64,000 bases of DNA. It comes from Ignelater luminosus (taxonomy: Eukaryota; Arthropoda; Insecta; Coleoptera; Elateridae). Position numbers and translations under genes: made by a program. This document shows, in pieces, positions 1 to 12,600 of this stretch (position 1 is the first letter of the stretch; each line of letters starts with the position of its first letter). A model generated the notes under the pieces. It was not told where the DNA came from and did no database searches. It saw only the letters and a program-made list of their open reading frames with translations. Location of the stretch: NCBI GenBank assembly GCA_011009095.1, contig VTPC01091261.1, positions 378,906-442,905 on the forward strand, in the 5' to 3' direction.

Positions 1-3000
1 AGCACAAAATAAAATAATTTAAATTGCATTTAGTTCAAAGCCTACAACAACGTGATTTACAAGATTGTCAAAATTGTCAAAACTTTCACCAACGGCCTTT
101 AGGTTTTTTCGTGTCTAGATTTATAGAAAATATAAAATTTAAACAAGTAGAAGAAGATCTAGAGAATATGTGAGACTAAAGGTGATGTCAAAAAGGAAAC
201 GACAGAAAGAAATGGAGGGACACAGTCTAACAATCCTTGGGCCAGTGGGATCCTTATTATTATTAGTAGCTTTCTACACGATGATAGTTGACTGTAAATA
301 TTTCTAAATATTTTGTTTATTTGAAAAGATTTTTATCATACCAAATAATTTTTTCCTTACTTCGAGTTTTAAAAAATGTCAAAAGAAAGAAAAGTTATAG
401 CTAATAAAATGAAAGTTCGGCCACCCTGTATAGATGGGTCTACAAAGGGTAGTAAATTCTTCAGATTTTCTCTTTTCTAATTTTGAAATTAGACAGTTTA
501 ATAACTTCCACAATAACATAATTAATTATTCCAAAATGCAAATAAATTATTTCGAAATGGTTTTGTAGCCCAAAGAAAAAGTTAAATTTGAGTTCATAAC
601 AAGAAAAGATTGTAAGAATAATAGCAATGATGAAGATCAGTATATTTAAAGACGACATGATACTGAAAAACGGTCGATATTACATTTACACCAGGCAACG
701 AAATAATAAAAATATTCAAGTAGAGTTAGAATAAACTCCGAGTCCTTTTTAAATCAACTAAAGAAATTCTTGATTGTCTAAATCGTTGCTGTTTATGCCT
801 CTAAAATTGTAATCGAGTTTTTCTCCATTTGTGAAAATAGAAAAACGTCATGTTTTGCCAAATAATGCAGAAAGAAAACTGTAAATAAATATCTATCTAT
901 CTACTGCTGTGGCATTTCAGAAATTCCACAGCCATCGATTACAAAATTCTCTATGCAAAAAAGATGCTAAAGGAAATGACACTTTCTTTAAATATAGTAA
1001 ATAAATCTTGAAGACTGGTTTAGATGACTTTTCACGTCTAATGCGTGTTTTGTCACTTTTTAAAGGTAACTCACTAAAATGTAAAGAAAAATTAGAAAAA
1101 GAAACAACCAAATAAGAATGAAACAAACAATATGTTCTTCATTATATTTTAATACGACGTGCAAAGTCCAATACGGTTGCCGCCTCCGCTATTCTTTCAT
1201 TATCTAAAACTATTTTCTTATGAAACGCTTAATTAAAGTCAAATACACCCATGCCTATTTAAAAAAATCTGTATCCACCTGTGTACATATTCAAGCACCA
1301 TCAACATTAGGTCATATTTACATTCCAAATACGATATGCCCTTGAATAATTAGAGTAGTAGGATTAGTACGTAATAAATTGAATTACTTGCATCTTAAAA
1401 TACCAATAAAAAACAAAAAACGAATCTATAAGCAGCGATTATTTATTCTCTGTTTAAATTTTAAAAAGCGAGAACGTCTAAATAAAGCTACTTTTAATTT
1501 GTAATGCATGGGCGTCGTCATAAAATCAAATTACTGGTAGTTTAAGCTACTTTTCTATATTAGTAACGCTAATTAGTATTATCAGATTTTAAAAAGGATT
1601 TTTTCCTTGTGATATACTCATTGGAACTTTGTTGTTTCTCTATTAATTAATTATGCTACTTAATACATTGCATAAAGTGTTCCAAGTGGTATAAGATATA
1701 GGATTGGCTGCTTAATGCGGATAATAACTATAATTAAAAAGTAATAAACACGTCCATTGGTAGTTAATGCATAGCTCATCTGTACATGATGTCTTCTTAA
1801 ATTAGCTGCTGCATTTTCAAACTAATAAAAGCTATGAATGGGTTTTAAATGTATGTGATAATTAAAGATGCTTTAGAGTTGTAATACAAAATTTTAAATG
1901 CCTACTACATGGAACAATGGAACAATATAATTTATATTCGTCTTTCTATTGATTGGCACGAGAATTATTTTTTAATATTTTTTGGTTTGATTTGAACTGC
2001 AAAGATAAAATAAAGTAAGGCATTATTATTAGAAATTCGCCTTTACGCAATTTAACAGTCCGTTACAGTTTCATACAATCAGTACCAAATATACTATATG
2101 GTCTGGCGGAAAAGATTGCGAAAGTACGACAATGAAAACTTTCATTTAGATTTCAAGTAGTTGCAACAGTTGCGGGATTTTTGTTTTTTTACTAAATATA
2201 TATTGTAAGGAAGGAAAGATCCAGTGGTTTTCAAGGAAGAAGGAATATCGAAAGTCCATTTAAGGAAACCGGTTAAGATGTTTCATTATTAGTCATTCAC
2301 TACTATAGTTATTATAAATATCTAAAACAACGATAGTTCTCTTTAAATTCTAGGAAAAGGTCTATTTTGTGCTTAATAAGAACACATCAGAGTTTTTTAA
2401 CAAGCTAATAGTTATGATTCTTATGACTGATATTTACTAGTAGAATATTCAAACACAGAAAAATCAGATACATGTTGATACATAAAAGCTCGGGGAATGC
2501 AACACTTTTATAATAGAAGAAACAAATGGCTGTGAGGAAGATATAGTCTACAGTAAAATACTCATGCCAAAGAGAAGGAATCGATCCAAAAATCAAAATA
2601 ATAATTCTTCTCAACTCGCCAAGTGAAACAAATAATCAAATTACAGGTGAAAATCGATGAAAGTATATCTCAATGTGGATCGAAATTTCTAAATTCAACC
2701 TCACCGCATTCTTTGACTCAATAGTCTCATTCAAAGCAAAAAAGCAAAATTCCTTACTTCAGTTTTTCCCAACGAACAAAAGCGAAACCGAAATCATACG
2801 ACTCGTGTATGCCCATTTAAAATGGAGTTATTAGTAACGACACGCTAAATTATTTCTTTTAAGACTTATTTTAATAATTCTTGGTGTCAGCTACTTAACA
2901 AAACCAAGTACAGCTGTAGAAGTAATAACAAGTGTTGACAATTAAAATAATATCCAATGCTCACGGTATAGATAATATAAATTTTACACTATCAAAATTA

Positions 3001-4730
3001 GTAGTACTATCTTGCATTGATGTTTCGTTAAGTATCTATTTCCAAAAGCAACGGAAGCAAATAAATCCAAAGACACTACATCAATCTGTGTTTTATCCAC
3101 AATGTTCAAAATACTGGAAGGAAAAAATAAACAAACTTTTAATTCTTCGTACAAATAACAAGAAACATAGATGATGAGTAACTTATTTTTGTAGTTTTAG
3201 ATCATAGCAAAACGCATTTGATGCTATGAACCGAGACTTGTTTCTGAATAAATTACATTTTTATAGAATTCCTGATGGAAATTATTTGACGAATCGCTTT
3301 CAAGTGGTCAAAATAGATGTGATTTCTAAAGAAATTATGATGTTCCACAAAAAAGTGTTTTGGGCTCTATACTGTATATATTTATTTAAAAAAAGGAAAA
3401 GTTTCCGTACCCATTACAATACAAAATCGAAAACTATATTATAAGTACATAAAATAGTCACAAAATTAATACTTGCGCAAACTTCACGTATCATCTAAAT
3501 TTTAGCCTTATTAGATTAAAGACACTTTTGGTTTTGGTTCTGTCTTGTTTTAGTAAATATATTGGCAGAAATCTTTTTGCTTTGTCTTTAATTTTATTCC
3601 GTTTGCTTTTTTCTTTTCGTTAGAAATGTATTACACCTTCAATAGCTTACTATTTTAGAATTGACAATGGACTACAATTCTGTAATTCTTTGAAATAACC
3701 CTAACGGACTTATATGCTTGAAACCTATAAAATAGTAAGTTTTCCTATAGAAGTCCACTTTCCATCAATTAAAATATTAATATTGTTCTTACCACTCGAA
3801 AAATATTGACATTACCGAAAATCTAGATAAAGGCATTAAAGAGCATCAAAATATATAAATCTTTTACGGTTTTGATTTTTTTTAAAGAGCTACGAATGGT
3901 TAAGGAGTTGTTTAGAGAAACCTTGTTAGTCCAGAAATTAGTTCTTTAGATAAACGCAAACGGTTACAACTAGCTCAATTCGTTACTCAGAAGATTTGTT
4001 TTATGTGTACGTATATTTATCACAGAAATGAGATTTATGTGAGAATTGTATTTGTATTTAATAAAGCATATGCATATAACTCCAGGATTTGAGTAGTTCA
4101 ATAATTTAACAAAAAGTAATCAATAGTTCGTTTGATAATAGTCTGTGGGACTCGAGAAAATTAAAAGCTGGAAAACATTAAACTTCGACAGTGCATAGGA
4201 GAGAAACAGGTGATTATAGAGGGTTATATATTCGAACTCACAGAACACTTTTGCTGTATTCATGAAGTTCAAAATGCGTGCTCTTTTTTATACTCCCAAA
4301 ACGAATAAAGTCGAGCTAGAAAAAATTAATTTATAAATAAAATAACAAACCACCAAGTTAAGTGATTTGAAGCGGCATCATTGGCGTATTTGTAAATAAT
4401 CAGTACCTGGCTTGATTTTCTGCTTAGCCACTCTAGGTAAGTCTTTTGCTATCTGTCACTTTCTTTGAAGAAACTTCTGCCTTGTGGCCTTCTCTCAGTG
4501 TTGTTGGTATTATAAGAAGTGTTTTAATTTCCCGTTTTGTTATCTCATGGTTCTGGTTCTAATACTATGAAGACCAAGTTTTTCATATAGGATGGATAAC
4601 TGGAAGTCTCTTTTTCGTATAGTGATTTGGAATGATCTATGTAAAAGATTAATCTATTCAATTCCAAAGGAATTCGTTCACGTTTCCAATATACTGCTAC
4701 TAATAAGTGTAGGATGTTGTTACATGCAGT
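1..4730. other. Unclassified AT-rich DNA
   Basis: No coding sequence, RNA gene or mobile element can be supported here apart from the possible element tip listed separately at 418-432. The open frames are short and of AT-rich composition. A 40-residue frame at 185-307 has a hydrophobic middle but no other support. The sequence is compatible with intergenic or intronic DNA, or with mobile elements too decayed to read. Confidence 0.5.
418..432. repeat. Possible 3' tip of a TIR element
   Basis: The sequence ends in CCACCCTGTATA. The same kind of tip (CACCCTG followed by TA) closes the TIR element at 16764-18213 and resembles the tip of the one at 55257-57452. No matching CAGGGTG start lies between base 1 and here, so the other end would be outside the window. 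The call rests on the tip alone. Confidence 0.25.
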
Positions 4731-5484
4731 TTATTGAAAATGACAGTCGTCTTTCCGTGTCTTCCTTACTGGACGTTTTATTTTGAGCTTGTATGCCCCG
4801 CATAGTGTTCTCGACCTATTCACAGGCTCTTGTGAGGACTGCAGTGTAATGAATTCTATTGACATTGCCATAGTAATACTTTTAAACAAGTTAATCATCA
4901 TAACAATCCTGAACATGTCGGCTGCTATTCTAAATAGTTGTCCGGAACTCAGACCGAACCATTCTCTTAGATTCCTCAGCCAGGATATCCTTCTTCTTTT
5001 TACACTCCTTCGTACAATTACTTTACCTTCTGTTATTAATTTTAGTAATGAGTATCTCCTTCTTCTCATTACATTTTGAAATATTCCAATTTCCTTTATT
5101 TCAGGATTCGTGTTTATTTCTTCTTCTTTGCTTAGTCTGTTCAACACTTCCACATTAGACACATGGTCCGCCCAAGATATTTGGAGAATTCTTCGACAGC
5201 AAAGTTCAAAAGACTGTAGCTTCTCTATATCTGCTTGCTTCGGTGTCCAAGCTTCGGCTCCTTAGAGTAAGGCAGGAAAGACATAACATCTTAGAAATCT
5301 AATTCTTACGTAATTCTACTTTTATGTCCCTACTGCTTTGTATCTTTTTTAGTTTGATGAATGCTGCTCGAGCAATTTCAATGCGAATTCTAATTTCTTT
5401 TGTTTGTTGGGCATCTTCAGTTAGCTGAGTATTCAGATATCTGTACGCGTTTACTTTCTCGATTTGAGTGTTAGCCGCCATCAA
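4731..5484 (-). pseudogene. LINE C-terminal domain, broken
   Basis: The stretch reads in pieces. At 5484-5299 an NTQIEKVNAYRYL block is the usual post-RT strand followed by YLxT. A frame continuing through 5290-5165 reads RIRFLRCYVFPALL, a stop, then GAEAWTPKQADIEKLQ and ILQISWADHVSNVEVL. At 5162-4731 comes the common LINE tail with MRRRRYSLLKLITEGK and RRRISWLRNLREWFG. The tail is basic and tryptophan-rich, as in related insect elements. One internal stop and at least one frameshift are visible. The last 50 or so residues have no family match and may be read-through into the 3' UTR. Confidence 0.8.
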
Positions 5485-5530
5485 AGTTTCATAAGGTCAT
5501 TTATTTTATTTTTTGTTATTTTCATAAATT

Positions 5531-6115
5531 TTATTTTTTAATTTTTAATCCGTAGTTATTACAGGTGTTGTTTAGTCGTTCTACCACTTGTTGAAGGTCT
5601 AGTAGATTATCTGCTACAATGACAGTGTCATCTGCGTATCGTAGGTTATTGATAGTCTCACTATTTATCGTAATTCCTTCTGTGCTTTCCAAGATTGACT
5701 CTTGTAATATAGTTTCACTATATATATTAAACGGAAGGGGAGGCAATACCCCTGACATACCACGAGTATTTCTACCTTTAGATAACTCTTCCTCCACTTG
5801 AATTTTAATGTTTCGGTTCCAATACGAGTTTGATATAATTCTAATATCTCGGCTGTCTATGTTCTTAGATTTTAGGATGTCAATTAGTTTTTCGTAACGG
5901 ACTTTGTCAAAAGCTTTTTCAAAATCAATGAAACAACCATAGATGTCCTGATTCACGTCTAAACCACTCTGCGTAAGTACATTAATTCCAAATAATGCTT
6001 CTTTTGTGCCCGCTGCATTCCTAAAATCTATTTGGGTATCACTTATTTTGATATCCAATTTTTTATATATTAGGTTATGAATTATTCTCAAGAATACCTT
6101 CAGCTCTTGACTCAT
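5531..6115 (-). pseudogene. LINE reverse transcriptase core (YADD)
   Basis: The 194-residue frame contains the finger and palm motifs of a LINE reverse transcriptase: FIDFEKAFDKV with the first catalytic aspartate, a PP/PF-containing remnant of the usual PQG-SPLLFN block, and NLRYADDTVIVA with the catalytic DD pair. The catalytic residues are still present, but the copy is separated from the upstream linker (6274 and above) by stops and a frameshift and from the C-terminus by another break near 5490-5530. The PQGC block is altered (GVLPPLPFNIYSE), which would be damaging. It would copy the element RNA at the nicked target site in an intact relative. Confidence 0.9.
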
Positions 6116-6273
6116 TAAAGCTATTGTACTGTGTTCCGAGCATTATTTACCAATGTTCTTTTTTTGATATGTTTATGAAAGTTGGTAGTAATCATTGTTT
6201 CGGCATTGCTCTGATGCAGTAAACAGAATTATATAATCAAACAAGGACATCTATACATTCATCGTCAATTAGC

Positions 6274-6918
6274 TTAAGTAAGTAGTTCTACTGGTATCTC
6301 GTCGGATCCCGTTGCTTTACGCCCTTTTGTCTGTTTTATAGCGTATGCGACTTTTTCCTGCAATATTTCTGGTCCGTCTATTTCACTGTCGTTTTCTACC
6401 ATCTCTGGTTGATTATCTTCAAACAGTTCTTTAGTATATTCTGTCCATCTCTGGAGCTTTTGTTTTGTGTTTATGAGGAGATTTCTCTTGGAGTATTTTA
6501 TTATGGTCACTTGTTGCTGTTTTCTTATACCCACAATCTGAATTTCTGAATTTTGACGTTGTTGTTTATTTGTTCTTTTGTTCTTTGATATACATTCTCT
6601 TAGTTTACTAATGTCTAATATTTCCTTCTTCTTCTTTGGTTTCACTTTCTTTAATGCCAGCCTTATTCTAGCCACAAGAGGGTTGTGATCAGATGAAATA
6701 TCAGCTCCTGGATAAGCCTTAACCGATTTAACCGAGTTCTTAAATCTATTAATGATAAGTATGTAGTCAATTTGATTCCGTATGATTGTGTCGTTTATGC
6801 TTTTTGCGGGAGATTTCCATGTATATAGTCTGCGTTTAGGTAATTTGACGTATGTATTTGTTATACTGTAGTCTTCGCTTTGACAGAATTGAACTAGTCG
6901 ATCTCCGCGCTCATTGCG
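6274..6918 (-). pseudogene. LINE endonuclease C-terminus and linker
   Basis: A 215-codon open stretch lies downstream of an in-frame stop at 6919-6921. It begins with RNERGDRLVQFC and continues through NQIDYILI to SSDHNPLVARIR. The SDH motif carries the histidine of the exonuclease-endonuclease-phosphatase fold that nicks the target DNA in LINE insertion. Just upstream of the stop the frame reads GKHGLG, which fits the same domain, so the stop interrupts a once-continuous protein. The second half is a basic linker (KKVKPKKKKE) ending in GSDEIPVELL, which is the usual lead-in to the reverse transcriptase. A frameshift follows at about 6275. Confidence 0.85.
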
Positions 6919-6960
6919 TCATCCTAAACCGTGTTTTCCAACGCATAGTTCCATTTTACC

Positions 6961-9900
6961 ATAGTTAACTGATAGATCCTTTTTCACATGCCAAGTTTAG
7001 AGCTCACAGCATTTATGAAATCGTTTTAACATTAGGGTTGCATCAACTTATTACTTTTTTCTTTCTGTCTTCTCTTCTTAGATTAAGATCCTTAATTAAA
7101 AGATTAGACTGCTTCTTCTCTTTTGAGAAGAGACTCAATTAATTTCTATCTAGCTGACAAAGTGATCCCCAGCCTCCGAAATAGAACTGGAATATACCGC
7201 AGTCAACAAATTAGGAATAATTTTGATTGACCTGAAGGACGATTACTAGAGCTGACAAATATAGTTCAATGATAAATGCTAAATATTCTCAAACCAGACG
7301 AATCTAGGATCAAGAGCTGCATTTTATCAGTAGGTATTTCTCTAAAGACAGACACAACTCCACCTTCAACTTTATAGAGGATTAGGTATTACAACTGTAT
7401 TCCTTTTTCAAATGACAATTTGTGTTTCAAGCTAAGCATCTCATTGAAGACCTTTCATCAACTTAGTAGTTATGTCCCAAAGACAAAACAGAACTGAAGA
7501 GTCTTTTTAGTACTTCACGCTATAGAAATTAATAATAAATTCTCTAAATTGTTATAGACATTACAAGTTTCCTTTTGAAGTTAAGGATGTGATAAATGAA
7601 ACAGTTAGTAGTGTTTGTGTGGAAAACACAGCTTTCATTTTAATTTTGTTCAAAACTTGTTTTGCCGATTTGGGTAGTGATATATTGAAGAAAGAATCTC
7701 AGATAGCAAAATTGGTATTGGTTGCCGTCACAGAAGATTGAAAACGAACTAACCAGATAAATGTAAACCACAGGTTAATTATAATTTATAACTTATAACC
7801 ATCGTGCGTATTGGAACAAAATTTTAAGAGAATTGTTCTAACGCTATACAACGAAAATTTTGTCAGTTAAATTAAATTTTCATATTTTTAATGACCTTTT
7901 TGTAGAATTAACTAATTAATCCTGTTAATTTAGTATCTTTATTAAAGGCTCTTTGATAGTTGTCTAATTCACATCGTGTAAAATCCGTTTTCATTTATAG
8001 AATCGACACTACAAACTTCTACAAGCCTAATTGACTCAAAATATTTACTTATACTATCCTGCATTATAATATTTCGGCATACTTTCCCGATTTGTTAACG
8101 CAATTTTTTTTCCGATTTGGTAGTATCTTATTCACGATCATCAAAATCTACACCCATGACCTTAGTACGTCATGCGTTTCTGAGTCCCAACCCTGAAGGT
8201 TAAACAAGAACATGCCAAAATGTCACAGGGCTTTCCTCATTTGTTAGTGTGATAAATAATTGAAAATACATACATATATTTTTACATTTATAAAACGGAA
8301 GTTTTACGTATAACCTACAGAAATTTGTTCAAATTATTCTAACCAACTATTTGCATGGAATCACCTTATAAAGCTATACTTTGTTTTCTTTTTTTATTTG
8401 CATATTTTAATTAATCTGCGAAATCTTCAAACACCATCTCATAAAACAGGATAGTGTGAATAACTGGAATCTTATACAACTAAAAGTTTATTGTTATAAA
8501 AAAAATACCATGCTCTGATAGTTCGGTCGTTTCTGACTGACACTAATAGCATCTAGAAGGCACCAGCCGCAAGATTGCAAAGATTACAATAGCTGATAGT
8601 GGCCATTACCATTCAACAACTACTCAGCATTCTTCGATGCATGCATGTACGCGATTTTAACCTGGCTTCTGTAAATTTCTTGCATAAAAAGCCATGTAAA
8701 CATGTTAGCTTCGTTTTTAAAATATTTAAGAATCATTTTATTGTTTTTTCATTGCAAGAAGCGCTAAAATACAAAGAAATTAATAATCTACCTGATTGTT
8801 TGAGTTGAGATAAGATATCTAGTTTAACAGCTGATTTTCATAATGAAAAATGTGATTGCATGTTCAGTTTGCTATAATATTAAAGTATACAAGATGAAAT
8901 TGACAGCAGCGATGTCTATCAGTTGGCGCAATTGAGGAACCGCCCTAAACGTAACATTGCCAGCTAATAAAATTACAATGTAAAACTTACCCATAGTAAT
9001 AATGCAACACTAACGTTGCATATCAAGTCATAAGTATAGAGTAAAAGTTACTAGGACAACCTACAAAATATCTACTCAATAATAACCTGAGCTATAATAC
9101 AAGTATGAAAACATCTTTTTGTTAAATAGACTGACTTCGTGCCGTGTTTAACGAAATAACAGTAATCAAACAATAAAAGTTAAATCTGCTACTTGATCGC
9201 TAAATAAACTTAAAAAACAAGAGAGCTCGCGCTCGGATGTTAAAAGTTTTTGCTTTACGCCCTTGATATTCGTATCACATACTGTTGCTACATGAGTGTG
9301 TGGCGAGGGAGACAGGACAAAAAAGTGTTACAGACAGCAAAACAAAGAAATGTTAAAATGCTGGTTAACTGACTTGAAGACAGGATCTTTTCAAGGTTAA
9401 AATTATCCGTATTTACAAAATATAAATGGAAATGAATTACTAATGCTTGAACCAATTAATTGAAGATATTTCTCTAGGTTCATTTGTGATTTTGAAGCAG
9501 TGCAGAAAATAAATTAACAGATTCTGTTTGCTGTACTGCTCAATAACTGCACATATTTACAAACGTCTAAAATTAATTAACGATTTAGTCTAGACAATGT
9601 TTGTAAGAAGTCAACATACCATTTAGATTGTATAATCAGTTGTGAAGAGCAAAATATTAAAATTTCCAAAATAATCACTATTTTCGTAGAGTTATTTATC
9701 TTTCTAATTACATTTATTTAATTATTTGTTTATTTATATTGAAAGAATTTCTGAAGCAACTTCCTTGTCAAATTAAGCATCTAACTTTAAACTGCTATCG
9801 ATTCGTCAGAATATTTAGATATTCCCTTCATAGTATACGTAGTATTTTGTGTTGGATTTATTCTGTGGTATAGTATTCTTTTGTGCAAGTTACCAGATTT

Positions 9901-10200
9901 CTCTTACTTTCTAGTCTGTGTGGTATTCTGTTACATGATGTCAAAGCTTCAGTATTAGCTGTCTTTGGATTACCAAATTTTTATTTGTTTAATTCTTATT
10001 TAACGATAAGCATATAAAATACCTTTCTGAACCCCTTGAATATTCTTGAATATTCAGCACACTCAAGAGAATTAGCAATGCCACGGAAAGAAGAAAGAAA
10101 ATAAAAAGAAGCAAACTCAAAAGGACAAAAACCTAAAGAATAGGCAGAAATGTTGTTGAATTCTTTTACTGACCAAAAATGACGTTTTATATTGTTGTGG
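6961..10200. other. Unclassified AT-rich DNA
   Basis: I see no supported gene or element. The longest frame is a 69-residue one at 8599-8808 (plus) with no recognisable motif. A short palindromic word GAGAGCTCGCGCTC occurs near 9222. The first few hundred bases may contain the lost endonuclease N-terminus of the LINE at 4731-6960, but I could not read it. Confidence 0.4.
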
Positions 10201-12600
10201 ACGATGAACAAGTAAGCTGCATGTAGAAGCGGTTTGGGTTAGTAAATCGCAGCTCCATGAAGTTCCCAAAAAGAATTGAAGATATAACGGTTAACGGTTT
10301 ATGTGTTTGATGAACTACTTGAAAATAAAAAGAATTTGCCTTGTATCAACCGACATGAAATAGCACAGTACTGTCTTGGCCAATGCTTTGTTAAATCTTT
10401 GTAATGTCACGGGTATAACAGTAACACAAAACCATCTTAAAATGGGATACACTGAAATGGCAGCAGACACCTTTCATAATCCAAATGAACACATTTGAAA
10501 TGCAGGGTCCTTGAGATTATTTAGAAATCTGAAAGCCCTATGCATTTCAAACATAACTTTTTTAAAGATTCTAGATATTTGTCCTTTAGACCATGTAACT
10601 GGCCAGGAGAATATTGGGAGATCAGGGCCATCCACCCATGTTTAACTGGAGGCGCTTACATACAATGGACCTTGGGGTGTTCCAATAGCCGAGGATCTGT
10701 TAATTACTAATGCTAGAGCTTTAAAATAATCAGGTGATCGTATATTTTAGAAGTTAAGTAACACCGAAGTCGGAATATCAAAATGTGTAGTCAAATTTAC
10801 TAGACGTAGGCTTTTATCGTTATCTAACATGTCTGATGATCGCATCCGTGTATTCCAGAGTAGGACGAATGAATTTTACAAAGTCTTGGTAATGAATGAA
10901 GCATTTTAATGGAGTAAATAATTTAGATATGCTAATGATGTATTTGTACCACGTGAGGATAGAAGTTACTGCAATTCCTTTCTTCATGCGATTACACAAC
11001 ATCAGCATAAGATGACACGCTCATTCACGTTTAATGTATGTAATGATCAACTAAATTTAAATCAGCTTGCAGAGTTACATATAATTCAAAACGTATTAGC
11101 ATAAAGTTTGCATGATCTGAGTGCTGAGTTGGTTGCTGTTTCTCAATGGTGCAAAGGTGCAACAATAGGTGTTCCGATGGAACTGGCACTGTGGCTTTTG
11201 TTCTTTTGATGAAATGTTTTTTTGGTGGAAGTCGTAAGAGCACAAGATTGAGTTCTATCACGTTAATTCAAACCAGATCAATGGAATCAATGAAAATCTA
11301 GTCACCGAAGGTGATCGAACTGTCAAAGAATTTTTTTCTCTTCAGCCAGTAGAATAGAATTTTGTGATGAAATGGAAAAACCACAAGATGAAATGATGTA
11401 TCCGCGAAGTAGATAGCCCCCAAAGGCACGGCAGAGTTGGTTAATGGAGTAGATTGCGATAACCTGTACTCCAAGGTCCAGATGATGTCTGAGGCAGTGC
11501 AGTGTAGGACTGCAGCACAAAATGTTAGATTGCTTTGGCGGCTCGTAGCAATAATGGTTTAATCTCATAGGCATTCCCATCCCAAAACCTCCAGAAGAGC
11601 GCAGAAGATCAAACCCAATGCGGTGATTGTAGACGTCTCTTCTCCCCGTAGCATCGTTACCCTTCCAGGTCGTTGAGATTGAATGTCCGAAGTAGAGCAG
11701 GAAGCTCGAAGGATTGAAGATTCGAAACTCTAGTTAGGTCGATAAAAAGAGAGTAAAAGTAATCACGGTGGAAGTCAGCCAACGTTTATGAACCGAATGT
11801 CTTCTTGGTGTAACATGAATAGAGTGACGGAAAAAATCATACAACTAGTTGTAAGTTATCGGTTAGTGATAGAAATCGTACAGCTTAGGATCTTGCCTAC
11901 ATAGTGTCTGAAGGGAAATGGTGTGCCTGTATCAGAGATTCGAGAGTCGTTAGTGAATAGTGAAAGATATTAACGGAGTTATGATGATCTGGATAGTGGC
12001 TATAAAAAACGGTATTTTGTTCTTCAGAGCCTTACCAACGCACGCCAAACAGTCGGGGTGACGGAGTATGGTATGAAATGGCTGAATGAAGGGTACTGGT
12101 AAGTGCAATAAAATTTTGATAGCTTGCCTTACCCCCACAATGTTCCATTGGACAACAAACCTGGAGAACGCAGGCAGCTAGGTTACGGTTGTAGACAGGC
12201 TCTTTCCCATAGTATCGTAGTTCGTTGGCAACTCAAAAAACTTGAACCCTCCAAATCCTCAGGACGTCTGAAACAGGAATGAAGAGGCAGGATCGGCTAG
12301 CAAAAGTCCTCCGACACCGCTCAGGGGAAGGGAGCAGGTCGTTCCATGACTTGATGATGAATAGGGAAATAAAGGCACTTTACCAATTTCTCAAAACACC
12401 AAACACTTATTGAATTGTCAGACTGGTTGATTTTATCTATGTCCTCAGGCCAGAAGTCAGCTCTACTGTTAGTGTCTGGTAAACGCAGTCTCGAAGAAAC
12501 CAATTGTATTCTTTCTGTTAATAACAAGCTGACTTTAGCATTCAAATTAGAGCTGTGAATTAGAATTAGTGAAAGAGAGAACCAATTAGTACAATCCTGT
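10200..12600. other. GC-richer unclassified patch
   Basis: This stretch is visibly less AT-rich than its flanks and carries five or more minus-strand frames of 60-85 codons (for example at 10820, 11031, 11323, 11950 and 12321). That pattern is typical of an old coding element broken by frameshifts. I could not match it to a family. Two segments about 575 bases apart (around 11585-11690 and 12158-12245) share words such as TTGTAGAC and a following TCTTTCCC-like stretch, suggesting an internal duplication. Confidence 0.35.

Larger units (their letters stand above)
4731..6960 (-). mobile_element. RTE-like non-LTR retrotransposon relic
   Basis: Read on the minus strand, the parts of a LINE polyprotein follow in order: C-terminal half of an apurinic-type endonuclease (about 6940-6676), a lysine-rich linker (6675-6274), reverse transcriptase (6115-5531), and a C-terminal region (5484-4731). 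The endonuclease N-terminus is missing, so the copy is 5'-truncated or broken near 6960. Several stops and frameshifts separate the blocks, so it is inactive. The residue pattern matches insect endonuclease-reverse transcriptases of the RTE type; the clade is inferred from motif style, not from a tree. Confidence 0.85.

Noticed and set aside
185-307. 40-residue frame with a hydrophobic middle
   Set aside because: It is short and has no conservation, splice or family evidence; such frames are expected by chance.
4783-5079. 98-residue plus-strand frame
   Set aside because: It is the complement of the LINE C-terminal domain, which has clear family motifs on the minus strand.
10200-10720. Possible BEL/Pao or gypsy pol fragment on the minus strand (ELHG and WVDGPD words)
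   Set aside because: The two words occur in the reverse of the order required by LTR-retrotransposon polyproteins, and no RT, protease or integrase motif is found.
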